Shown here: positions 45,856-53,420 of the stretch, one piece after another
How positions within the stretch are numbered: the first letter of the stretch is position 1
Layout: every line of letters begins with the position of its first letter
NCBI GenBank assembly: GCA_947629905.1
Contig: CANRFM010000006.1
Location: 1 to 64,000, forward strand
DNA from: an uncultured Clostridia bacterium
GTDB taxonomy: Bacteria > Bacillota > Clostridia > Oscillospirales > Ruminococcaceae
Length of the DNA stretch: 64,000 nucleotides
Direction: 5' to 3'
Translations under genes and position numbers: made by a program
Notes under the pieces: generated by a model
The model's database searches: none
The model's input: only the letters and a program-made list of their open reading frames with translations
What the model was told of the DNA's origin: nothing

Positions 45856-47127
45856 ATGGAACTCACCGCTTACAGTGAAGCCGCACTGAAAGAATTTTAC
45901 GCAGACTGCCGGAAAGACTATGCCCGCTATCAGGCAGAGGGACTGAAGCTCGATATGTCCCGTGGCAAGCCCTCTCCGGCACAGCTTGACTTGAGTGCCG
46001 GGCTGCTTACCTGTATCACGAACGAGGATCTTCAGGGCGAGGCGGGCGACTACCGGAACTATGGCATTCTTGACGGTATCCCGGAAGCAAAACGTATGTT
46101 CGCTCCCATGCTTGGGGTTGCACCGGAGGAACTATTCCTGCTCGGAAATGCTTCCTTACAGGCAATGTACATGACGATCAGCTATGCCTATTCGCACGGT
46201 CTGCTTGGGCATACGCCGTGGGGACGGCTCGAAAAGGTGAAATTTCTCTGCCCCGTGCCGGGGTATGACAGGCATTTCAAGATCACGGAATTTTTCGGGG
46301 CGGAGATGATCAACATCCCCATGCACGAGGACGGTCCGGATATGGACATGATCGAGCGCCTTGTCTCCGCAGACCCGGCTGTCAAGGGTATCTGGTGCGT
46401 GCCGCAGTACTCCAACCCGACAGGTATCGTTTACAGTGATGAAGTCGTCCGCCGCTTCGCTTCCCTGAAACCGGCTGCCAAGGATTTCCGCATTTTCTGG
46501 GACAATGCTTACTGCATCCACCACCTCTGCGATACACCGCACTGCATTCCGCCCATTTTAGAGGAGTGCAAGAAGTACGGCAACGAGGATATGGTCATCG
46601 AGTTCGCTTCCACGGCGAAAGTGACCTTTGCCGGGGCAGGGGTGTGCATGATGGCAGCTTCCAAGGCGACACTTGCCGACCTGACAAAGGGACTGTCGTG
46701 CTTTACGATATGCTTTGACAAGACGAATCAGATGCGGCACGTGAAATTCTTCGACGGCAAGTTTGAGAACATTCTTGCCCACATGGAAAAGCACCGTGCG
46801 ATCCTTGCGCCGAAATTTCAGACCGTTCTCGATGCCCTCAACACGGAGCTGAAACCCCTCGGCATCGGTTCGTGGACAGAGCCGAAAGGCGGCTACTTCG
46901 TGTCGTTCAATGCGCCGGAGGGCTGTGCGAAGCGCATTGTGCAGCTCTGTAAGAATGCCGGTGTTGTGCTGACGGGTGCGGGGGCAGCGTTCCCCTACGG
47001 GGCAGACCCGGCGGACAGAAATATCCGCATTGCACCGAGTTACCCGGAGATCCCGGAGCTGAAAAAGGCAATGGATCTGTTCGTTCTCTGTGCCAAAATG
47101 GCAGCTGCCGAAAAGCTGATGGACTGA
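45856..47127 (+). CDS. PLP-dependent aminotransferase (aspartate aminotransferase type Ic-like)
   Basis: 423 aa. AAAAAGGAG lies upstream of ATG 45856. It begins with the family feature LKLDMSRGKPSPAQLDLS and contains GNASLQAMYMT, the substrate and PLP region CVPQYSNPTGIVYSDEVV, FWDNAYCIHHL and the PLP lysine in STAKVTFAGAGVCMM. The extended N terminus and motif spacing fit the fold-type I subgroup Ic (PF12897-like) aspartate aminotransferases. It transfers the amino group between aspartate and 2-oxoglutarate. Monocistronic. Confidence 0.92.
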   Translation: MELTAYSEAALKEFYADCRKDYARYQAEGLKLDMSRGKPSPAQLDLSAGLLTCITNEDLQGEAGDYRNYGILDGIPEAKRMFAPMLGVAPEELFLLGNASLQAMYMTISYAYSHGLLGHTPWGRLEKVKFLCPVPGYDRHFKITEFFGAEMINIPMHEDGPDMDMIERLVSADPAVKGIWCVPQYSNPTGIVYSDEVVRRFASLKPAAKDFRIFWDNAYCIHHLCDTPHCIPPILEECKKYGNEDMVIEFASTAKVTFAGAGVCMMAASKATLADLTKGLSCFTICFDKTNQMRHVKFFDGKFENILAHMEKHRAILAPKFQTVLDALNTELKPLGIGSWTEPKGGYFVSFNAPEGCAKRIVQLCKNAGVVLTGAGAAFPYGADPADRNIRIAPSYPEIPELKKAMDLFVLCAKMAAAEKLMD

Positions 47128-47142
47128 ACCCTGAAACGACCA

Positions 47143-47176
47143 ACACCCCTGTACATGATGCAGGGGTGTGTTTTTT
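47143..47176 (+). terminator. terminator of the aminotransferase gene
   Basis: ACACCCCTG (47143-47151) and CAGGGGTGT (47161-47169), then GTTTTTT. Confidence 0.9.
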
Positions 47177-47202
47177 GCAGCGCTATGGGGAAAAAACAGA
47201 CA

Positions 47203-47222
47203 ACCCCACATTGCTGTGGGGT
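47203..47222. terminator. second hairpin, T-run on the minus strand
   Basis: ACCCCACA-TTGC-TGTGGGGT. On the minus strand it is followed by TGTCTGTTTTTT, so it could block transcripts coming from the right. Confidence 0.55.
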
Positions 47223-47255
47223 CATCTGCCATGATATAGGGATTATATAGGGGAT

Positions 47256-47285
47256 GTCATTAACGTTTGGGGAACCGTTAATGAC
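47256..47285. promoter_or_regulatory. 10-bp inverted repeat before spoVAD
   Basis: GTCATTAACG, ten bases, CGTTAATGAC: a perfect inverted repeat about 115 bp upstream of spoVAD. It may be an operator; no regulator is recognised for it. Confidence 0.5.
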
Positions 47286-47342
47286 GAGCTTATTATAACA
47301 GCCAAATGTGAAAATTGTATGAAAATCAGCTGAAAGATTCAT

Positions 47343-47371
47343 GTATAAATGCATTCCTGCCGGGCATACTG
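47343..47371 (+). promoter_or_regulatory. possible forespore (sigma-G/F-type) promoter
   Basis: GTATA (47343-47347), 17 bases, CATACTG (47365-47371). This resembles the -35 GHATR and -10 CATnnTA pattern of sigma-G/F promoters and lies 30 bp before spoVAD, as for spoVA operons in Bacillus. Confidence 0.5.
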
Positions 47372-47400
47372 CTGTCGGATAGAATTCTGGAGGTGACAGT

Positions 47401-48405
47401 ATGCCAAAACAGATCGGTTCCAGCATCCGCATGGAACATCCGCCCAAAGTGACAAGCTATGCCGCCATTGTCGGCAGTAAGGAGGGCGAAGGTCCCCTCG
47501 GCAAGTACTTCGACCGGGTGGAGCAGGACCCCTGTTTCGGGGAAAAGAACTGGGAAAAGGCGGAGAGCCGTTTGCAGTCTGACACGCTGACACTGGCGCT
47601 GCGCAAGGGCATTTTGCAGCATGGCGATTTAGACTGCATCATTGCCGGAGACCTCATCAACCAGTGTACGGCTTCTTCCTTTGCGGTGCGGGGGACGGGC
47701 GTGCCGTATTTAGGGGTTTACGGGGCTTGCTCGACAATGGCGGAAGCGCTCCTCACGGCTGGCATTCTTGCGGACAGCGGGTGCTGCAAGCGGGTGGGGG
47801 CGGTGACTTCTTCCCACTTCTCAACGGCGGAGCGGCAGTTTCGCTTTCCCCTCTCCTACGGCGGACAGAGAACACCCACGGCGCAGTGGACCTGTACCGC
47901 CTCCGGTGCGGCTGTGGTGTCCGCCAAGGGAGAGGGTGCTGCGCTATCGGGTGGCTGTATCGGGCGGATCTGCGACCTTGGGGTGACGGATGCCAATAAT
48001 ATGGGCGCTGCCATGGCTCCGGCGGCGGCAGATACGATCCAGCGTTACCTGACGGACACGAACACAAAGCCGGAGGATTATGATGCCATTGTGACGGGGG
48101 ATTTAGGCAATGTCGGTTCGCCGTTGCTGATCGACTTATTGCGGAAACAGGGCATTGACATTTCGGGGGTTCACAGGGACTGCGGGATGCTGATGTTTGA
48201 CGACAAGGCGCAGGACACCCATGCAGGGGGTTCGGGGTGCGGGTGTTCGGCAAGCATTCTGTGCGCCTATTTCCTGCCAAAACTGCAAAACGGCTCGCTG
48301 CGGCGTATGCTCTTTGCAGCAACGGGGGCACTGCTTTCGGCAATGTCACCGCAGCAGGGGGAGAGTATTCCGACAATTTCGCATCTTGTGGAACTTACCG
48401 CATAA
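47401..48405 (+). CDS. spoVAD: stage V sporulation protein AD
   Basis: 334 aa with a thiolase-like fold. GGAGGTGAC lies upstream of ATG 47401. Family stretches include CIIAGDLINQCTASSFAVRG, YLGVYGACSTMAEALLT, VTSSHFSTAERQFRFPLSYG, and HAGGSGCGCSASILCAY. In spore formers the SpoVA proteins move dipicolinic acid into the forespore. SpoVAE follows 11 bp later. spoVAC, usually first in the operon, is absent here. Confidence 0.96.
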   Translation: MPKQIGSSIRMEHPPKVTSYAAIVGSKEGEGPLGKYFDRVEQDPCFGEKNWEKAESRLQSDTLTLALRKGILQHGDLDCIIAGDLINQCTASSFAVRGTGVPYLGVYGACSTMAEALLTAGILADSGCCKRVGAVTSSHFSTAERQFRFPLSYGGQRTPTAQWTCTASGAAVVSAKGEGAALSGGCIGRICDLGVTDANNMGAAMAPAAADTIQRYLTDTNTKPEDYDAIVTGDLGNVGSPLLIDLLRKQGIDISGVHRDCGMLMFDDKAQDTHAGGSGCGCSASILCAYFLPKLQNGSLRRMLFAATGALLSAMSPQQGESIPTISHLVELTA

Positions 48406-48416
48406 GGAGGGGTAGT

Positions 48417-48779
48417 ATGTTCTGGGCTATTGTCAAAGCATTTCTGGTCGGCGGTGCGATCTGCGCTGTGGGGCAGGTACTGATCGACTACACAAAGCTC
48501 ACGCCCGCAAGAATACTGACGGCTTTTGTCGTGAGCGGGGTGCTGCTTTCGGGACTGGGGCTGTATCAGCCGTTGGTGGATTTTGCGGGGGCAGGGGCAA
48601 CCGTACCGCTGACGGGGTTCGGGCATTTGTTAGCGGACGGTGTGCGGAAAGCCATTGCGGAGGACGGTGCGATTGGCATTCTGAGCGGCGGCATGACGGC
48701 AGCTTCGGCAGGTATCACGGCTGCGCTCGGGGCAGGGCTGATTGCGGCGGTCGTGTTCAAAAAAAGGACAAAGGCTTAG
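48417..48779 (+). CDS. spoVAE: stage V sporulation protein AE
   Basis: 120 aa from ATG 48417, preceded by AAGGAGGGG. A small hydrophobic protein with three to four membrane helices and the family features VGGAICAVGQVLIDYTKLTP and GAGATVPLTGFGHLLADGVR. It works with SpoVAD in dipicolinate transport. The gene ends just before a palindromic repeat (48786-48989). Confidence 0.94.
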   Translation: MFWAIVKAFLVGGAICAVGQVLIDYTKLTPARILTAFVVSGVLLSGLGLYQPLVDFAGAGATVPLTGFGHLLADGVRKAIAEDGAIGILSGGMTAASAGITAALGAGLIAAVVFKKRTKA

Positions 48780-48785
48780 TCTGTT

Positions 48786-48989
48786 ACTATAATATAGTAT
48801 CAACTTGAAAAAATGGCGTGTAGGTGTGTAAATGGCTATATTTCGCCGTTTCAGGCGTACCAGATGCCGTACAGGCGGTGTACATGGTACGCCTTTCGTG
48901 TGCCCGGTACGCCCTTTGGTACGCCGGTTTTGGCTATGTATAGGGCTTGGTACGCTGGTACGCCTAAAAAGCAAGCCGTCCTTATATAT
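48786..48989. repeat. palindromic GGCGTAYC repeat, copy A
   Basis: Left end TATAATATAGTATCAACTTG; core AAATGGCTATATTTCGCCGTTT; then a nested hairpin, AGGCGTACCA (48853-48862) with TGGTACGCCT (48885-48894), inside it GTACA/TGTAC. Further GGTACGCC copies follow, and the right end is TACGCCTAAAAAGCAAGCCG then TCCTTATATA. Related copies lie at 53231, 55636 and 56190. No gene is supported in it. Confidence 0.8.
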
Positions 48990-48990
48990 C

Positions 48991-49959
48991 TCATTTCGCT
49001 GCTTTATTACGTATCGCTTTCGCAATCAGAATGACCACCGGGAAGCATACCGCTGCTACAGGCCAGATGATCCAGCTTCTTTCCCAGCTCCACGTGATAA
49101 AACTATAGCCAAGATACAGGGCGGTTATGATCAGCCAGTATGCTGCGGAAACGGGCTTCATGCGGGCAGCGTTCTGCTTTTCTTCACGGCTGAAACCTTC
49201 CTCTTCCAACAGAATATGAAAGCCGGACATAATGATCCCGGTATTCACAAGCAGAAATACCCCGGCAGCGATCAGGACAAAAAGCAATACAGCACCCAGT
49301 CTGTCCGTAAATGCGCTGCTTACCAGCGAGGAACAGACAATAGGCGGTACAACAGAGAGAATGCACAGCATCACACCGACGATGAGCATCACGGTATGCC
49401 GGGGCTGATAGCGTTTCTTTTTTTCCTTGACCATGCCGTCGATGCCATATTCTGTATCAATGCAATGTTCCGACAGATAGTCAAATCGTTTCATGGATAT
49501 TCCCGAAAAGATAAACAGCCCCACTGCCGCAGCGATGAACAGGAACAGAAACACAACACTCAGGTTGGCAATGGCAGGGCTGAACAGGTCAAGGCACAGC
49601 GGCGGTGTCACGGAAACGATACACAGTGCCACACCGAGGGCAACCAGAAATGCGTGCCGCTGGTTACTGCGCAGAAAGTCGTTTGCCTCTTTCAGGGAAA
49701 CATGGGTAAGGGGCGGAACGGTTTCGGGTTGTTCTTCCGTTGGTGCAGGTTCCGGCAGTTCTGCATCCTCTTTCAGCAGGTAGTCCGTGGAAACGCCGAA
49801 GAGTTCCGACATTTTCAGGATACGGTTCAGGTCGGGGGTGGATTGTGCCATTTCCCACTTGGAGACCGACTGCCGGCTGACACCCAGCTTGTCGGCAAGT
49901 TCTTCCTGTGAGAGACCTTCCTTTTTCCTCAGTGCGATAATTTTGTCTGCGAGAATCAT
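48991..49959 (-). CDS. XRE-family regulator with membrane domain
   Basis: 322 aa from ATG 49959, seven bases from GGAGGT. An N-terminal helix-turn-helix (EGLSQEELADKLGVSRQSVS) is followed by a linker and a membrane region with about seven helices (about 100-315). Similar XRE-plus-membrane proteins are common in clostridia and may sense an envelope signal. The target is unknown. It reads towards repeat A, and its own promoter is at 50007-50036. Confidence 0.88.
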   Translation of the reverse strand: MILADKIIALRKKEGLSQEELADKLGVSRQSVSKWEMAQSTPDLNRILKMSELFGVSTDYLLKEDAELPEPAPTEEQPETVPPLTHVSLKEANDFLRSNQRHAFLVALGVALCIVSVTPPLCLDLFSPAIANLSVVFLFLFIAAAVGLFIFSGISMKRFDYLSEHCIDTEYGIDGMVKEKKKRYQPRHTVMLIVGVMLCILSVVPPIVCSSLVSSAFTDRLGAVLLFVLIAAGVFLLVNTGIIMSGFHILLEEEGFSREEKQNAARMKPVSAAYWLIITALYLGYSFITWSWERSWIIWPVAAVCFPVVILIAKAIRNKAAK

Positions 49960-50006
49960 GTTAAATACCTCCATATTTGGCAGTAGACTGCCTTTGTTGT
50001 GCTTTT

Positions 50007-50036
50007 AGTATAACATAAAACCCCGGTTGCAGTCAA
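50007..50036 (-). promoter_or_regulatory. promoter of the XRE membrane regulator
   Basis: Minus strand: TTGACT (50031-50036), 18-base spacer, TATACT (50007-50012). Confidence 0.65.
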
Positions 50037-50120
50037 CCAACCGGACTTGGCAATCTGTCGCCTACCGGGTGCAGCGGGGCGCTGCCCATACTTAATATAT
50101 GAAAAAATTGAAAAAACCCC

Positions 50121-50149
50121 TTGCAAAATTTCGGGAAGTATAGTATAAT
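50121..50149 (+). promoter_or_regulatory. sigma-A promoter of the decarboxylase gamma-beta genes
   Basis: TTGCAA (50121-50126), 17-base spacer, TATAAT (50144-50149). Confidence 0.78.
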
Positions 50150-50189
50150 AGATATGTATGCTGAAATTTCAATTTAGGAGCGTGAAACT

Positions 50190-50651
50190 ATGCAGTTAAT
50201 GCTATTGTCAAACCCGCTGCCCCGGTTGGCTGGTGGGTCTATCCCCGGAGATACGCACATGGACGGGGCGCAGGTCGCCGGTGTGCTGTTAGCTGGACTT
50301 GGCGTGGTGTTTGCCGTGCTGGTCATGCTGGTCATTCTGATTTTCCTCTTCGGGAAATTGTTTGAACAGATCAACGGCAGAAAAAAACAGAAGGAGACCG
50401 CCAAAGTTACCGAAAAAGCCCCCAAGGCTGCCCCGGCAAAGCAAAGCCCCTCCCCTGCCCCGGCTGCGGTCGCAGTCCCGGATGAGGATGCGGATGAGGT
50501 GATCGCTGTGATCTCCGCTGTGGTCGCCATGATGAGCGCACAGGACGGCACAACGTATCAGGTGCGTTCCGTCAAGCCCGCTGCACAGTCCCTCGGCGGC
50601 AGAGCTGTCTGGGCTATGGACGGCAGACGGCAGAACGTTGCACCGTTTTAA
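50190..50651 (+). CDS. sodium pump decarboxylase gamma subunit-like (OadG)
   Basis: 153 aa. AGGAG lies nine bases before ATG 50190. One membrane helix (VLLAGLGVVFAVLVMLVILI) is followed by a cytoplasmic, Pro/Ala-rich tail and a C-terminal EVIAVISAVVAMMSAQDGTT segment typical of clostridial OadG-like proteins. In Na+-translocating decarboxylases the gamma subunit holds the alpha and beta subunits together. It lies 32 bp before the beta subunit gene. No alpha subunit or biotin carrier is nearby. Confidence 0.86.
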   Translation: MQLMLLSNPLPRLAGGSIPGDTHMDGAQVAGVLLAGLGVVFAVLVMLVILIFLFGKLFEQINGRKKQKETAKVTEKAPKAAPAKQSPSPAPAAVAVPDEDADEVIAVISAVVAMMSAQDGTTYQVRSVKPAAQSLGGRAVWAMDGRRQNVAPF

Positions 50652-50683
50652 CGGGTTAGATCACAGAAAAGGAGTTTTCTATC

Positions 50684-51898
50684 ATGCTTGACATTTTAAT
50701 GGGTATTCTTGCAGGACTGTGGGAAAGCAGCGGTCTTGCCGGGCTGATCGAACAGCCGCAGAAGCTGATTTTGATCGGGGTTTCCTTTCTCCTGATGTAT
50801 CTGGCAATTGTCCAGAAATGGGAACCGCTGCTGCTTCTGCCGATCGCTTTTGGTATGTTTTTGTCAAATCTTCCCGCCGTGCTCGAAGAGGACTATATGT
50901 TCCATGCCGCTTTCTGGACGCAGGAACAGACAGTCGACTGGTTCTGGTCGGTGCTGCATGACGGCGGCTTGCTCGACAAGCTGTACTTAGGCGTAAAGCT
51001 GCAGATTTACCCCTGCCTCATCTTCCTCGGTATCGGCACGATGACGGACTTCGGTCCGCTGATCGCCAACCCCAAGAGCTTTTTGCTCGGTGCAGCTGCG
51101 CAGGGCGGTATCTTCTTCACGTTCGTGGCTGCGGCTGCACTGGGTATGACTGCCGCAGAGTGCGGTTCGATCGCTATTATCGGCGGTGCGGACGGTCCTA
51201 CTTCCATTTACGTCTCGAGCAAGCTGCTTGACGGTGCGAACACCAACCTCACCACGGGTACGATTGCACTGGCTGCCTATGCGTATATGGCGCTTGTGCC
51301 GGTCATTCAGCCCCCGATCATGCGGCTGCTCACCACCAAAAAAGAGCGTGCCATCAAGATGCCGCAGCTCCGGCAGGTTTCTAAGACCGAAAAGATCATC
51401 TTCCCGATCGTTGTCACCCTCATCGTCACACTGCTCGTGCCGTCCGCTGCTTCACTGGTCGGTATGCTGATGTTCGGCAATATCCTGAAAGAGAGCGGCG
51501 TGTGCGAACGTCTCGTGGACACGGCGCAGAATGCCCTCATGAACATTGTCACTATCTTCCTCGGCATTTCTGTGGGTGCAACCACAACCTATGACAATGT
51601 TTGGAATATTCAGTTCATTTTCGTGCTGTTCTTAGGTGCGGTGGCATTCTCGCTCGGTACTGCCTGCGGTCTGATCATTGCCAAGATCATGAACTGGCTC
51701 AGCGGCGGCAAGGTCAACCCCCTCATCGGTTCGGCAGGTGTTTCGGCTGTGCCGATGGCAGCAAGAATTTCCCAGAAAGTCGGCGCTGAAACCGACCCGA
51801 CCAACTTCCTGCTCATGCACGCCATGGGTCCGAACGTTGCCGGGGTCATCGGCTCGGCGGTTGCGGCGGGTGTGCTGCTCAGTGTGGTTGCCTACTAA
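50684..51898 (+). CDS. sodium ion-translocating decarboxylase beta subunit
   Basis: 404 aa with about nine to eleven membrane helices. Family hallmarks: FLGIGTMTDFGPLIANPKSF, SIAIIGGADGPTSIYVSSKL with a catalytic/Na+ site Asp, GNILKESGVCERL, GVSAVPMAARISQKVGAETD and HAMGPNVAGVIGSAVAAG. The beta subunit decarboxylates the biotin-bound CO2 and pumps Na+ outward. The carboxyltransferase partner (oxaloacetate-, glutaconyl- or methylmalonyl-CoA-type) must be elsewhere, so the substrate is open. AAAGGAG precedes ATG 50684. Confidence 0.95.
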   Translation: MLDILMGILAGLWESSGLAGLIEQPQKLILIGVSFLLMYLAIVQKWEPLLLLPIAFGMFLSNLPAVLEEDYMFHAAFWTQEQTVDWFWSVLHDGGLLDKLYLGVKLQIYPCLIFLGIGTMTDFGPLIANPKSFLLGAAAQGGIFFTFVAAAALGMTAAECGSIAIIGGADGPTSIYVSSKLLDGANTNLTTGTIALAAYAYMALVPVIQPPIMRLLTTKKERAIKMPQLRQVSKTEKIIFPIVVTLIVTLLVPSAASLVGMLMFGNILKESGVCERLVDTAQNALMNIVTIFLGISVGATTTYDNVWNIQFIFVLFLGAVAFSLGTACGLIIAKIMNWLSGGKVNPLIGSAGVSAVPMAARISQKVGAETDPTNFLLMHAMGPNVAGVIGSAVAAGVLLSVVAY

Positions 51899-51907
51899 AC
51901 AAAAAAC

Positions 51908-51942
51908 AAGGTGCTTTCCTCAATGGAGAGCACCTTTTGTTT
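51908..51942. terminator. bidirectional terminator between oadB and the dockerin gene
   Basis: AAGGTGCT (51908-51915) and AGCACCTT (51929-51936), with further pairing inside, followed by TTGTTT. A run of A on the left gives T on the minus strand. Confidence 0.8.
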
Positions 51943-51958
51943 CATCCAGCCCACAGCA

Positions 51959-53203
51959 TCAGGCAAACATCTGCTCGGCAATATATTGCAGAACGGCACT
52001 GGCATCTGTGGTATCTATCGCTGAACCGTCTGCCCCGGCGTTGGTGGAGTTCCCCACCATATCCGCCAAGAAATAGACGAAATCTTCCTCAAATTCTGTA
52101 CCTTCGGAAATTTTGGCATTTGTATCGAACATTTGTTCTGCGCTGTATTTCAGTATCGTAGAGGCATCATCCACGGTAACTGCACCATTCATGTCGGCAT
52201 CACCTTTCAGACCAATGCAGTAAGTACCGGGCAGCGAACTGTCCCCCGCCGTCAGCACGGTTTCCACGGTCTGCGGGGCAGTGATTTGCAGGTCGGCAGG
52301 GCTTTCTGCGCTCATCTCCGGGGTGTAGCCGGCTTGTGCAAGGGATACCGGGGCGAAGCTGCCGTCCTGCTCCCACAGCACCTCTGCGGTAAAATCTGCT
52401 GCCCGAAACGGCTCCGTATCGTCCGCATACCGGAAGCCCTTCACTGCCCCGAACAGTACCGGCGCATCCGGCACCACGATGTCCAGCCCTTTCATGGTCG
52501 GGGTGATCTTGCTGTATTTCGGGATCTCATCCACGCTGATGTCGCTGGTAATGACGGTTGCGGGGTCTTCCTGATCGGGGCGGGTAGGGTCAACGGTCTG
52601 AAACTGGATGCTATGCGTTCCGGTCTCCGTGCCTGGGGCAATGGTCAGGTCTACATCCGTAAAGCTGAACCAGTCCGACTGCCCGCCCAAAAAGGCAGTC
52701 AGATCGCCCCCGCTGCGCATATACATCAGCTTAAAGGCGTTGTAGTCGGTCATGAAATTCGGGGTGTACCAGAAGGCTTGCGGGTCGTACTTCCCGGCAG
52801 ACGTGAATGTCCCGAAGCAGTACGGCTTCTTGTCCGTGGTAAAGGTCGAACCGTCCGGCAGGGTATATTCCGCCTCGCTCGTTGCCGTGACTGCGCCGGT
52901 ATAGCTCTCCTCACAGAATGCGATGCTGTCGCAGTCCGACTGGAGCAGTAAGGACACCGCCGAAACCTTGCACTCGTCCGCCTCCACAAACACACTGCAC
53001 GGGAGCGTTAAGCCTGTCCGGGCAGCGGTGGGGCTGAGGTAGACCGTGTTGTCATCGGCGATATAGACCCCCTCCGGCGCAGAGGTGGCTTTCAGGTTCA
53101 GGGCAATTTCCGAGCTGTCCGTGTAGCCGGAAGCCTGTACCGGCAGGGCAGAAAGCATGGCAGCCGTCAGCAAGGCGGCGGTGGGTATCGATAATTTTTT
53201 CAT
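51959..53203 (-). CDS. secreted dockerin-containing protein of unknown function
   Basis: 414 aa from ATG 53203, with GGAG nine bases upstream; longer in-frame starts run into repeat B and lack a signal. Signal peptide MKKLSIPTAALLTAAMLSAL. Two beta-rich domains follow (about 30-200 and 205-330), the first resembling the divergent first module of the ScaA-like protein in its pattern CSVFVEADECKVSAVSLLLQ. A C-terminal dockerin (about 331-413) has GDADMNGAVTVDDASTILKY and a second repeat DTTDASAVLQYIAEQMF, with an insert between them. It should join a cellulosome. No catalytic domain is recognised. It is followed upstream by repeat B and an anti-sigma gene. Confidence 0.82.
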   Translation of the reverse strand: MKKLSIPTAALLTAAMLSALPVQASGYTDSSEIALNLKATSAPEGVYIADDNTVYLSPTAARTGLTLPCSVFVEADECKVSAVSLLLQSDCDSIAFCEESYTGAVTATSEAEYTLPDGSTFTTDKKPYCFGTFTSAGKYDPQAFWYTPNFMTDYNAFKLMYMRSGGDLTAFLGGQSDWFSFTDVDLTIAPGTETGTHSIQFQTVDPTRPDQEDPATVITSDISVDEIPKYSKITPTMKGLDIVVPDAPVLFGAVKGFRYADDTEPFRAADFTAEVLWEQDGSFAPVSLAQAGYTPEMSAESPADLQITAPQTVETVLTAGDSSLPGTYCIGLKGDADMNGAVTVDDASTILKYSAEQMFDTNAKISEGTEFEEDFVYFLADMVGNSTNAGADGSAIDTTDASAVLQYIAEQMFA

Positions 53204-53230
53204 GATGTATCTCCTTTTTTGTTGGTCGGC

Positions 53231-53385
53231 ATTATAATATAGCAGCAACTTGCATTTCAGGCGTACCATCGTACCAATGGCTATATTTAGCCATTTCAGG
53301 CGTACCAGATGCCGTACAGGCGGCGCACATGGTACGCCTTTTTTATCCCGGTACGCCGTTTTGGCAAGTCGTCCTTATATATTTA
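53231..53385. repeat. palindromic GGCGTAYC repeat, copy B (shorter)
   Basis: Left end ATTATAATATAGCAGCAACT; core CAATGGCTATATTTAGCCAT; hairpin AGGCGTACCA (53298-53307) with TGGTACGCCT (53330-53339); right end TTGGCAAGTCGTCCTTATAT. It lacks part of the middle of copy A. The left end supplies a TATAAT-like box on the minus strand upstream of the dockerin gene. Confidence 0.78.
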
Positions 53386-53420
53386 TACTATACTTAGTAT
53401 ATCATGTTTCATCCGAAATG

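Noticed and set aside
48630-49030. Small genes within repeat A on either strand
   Set aside because: The frames follow the GGTACGCC repeats, giving Thr/Pro/Arg-rich peptides; the same peptides recur in other frames in repeats B and D.
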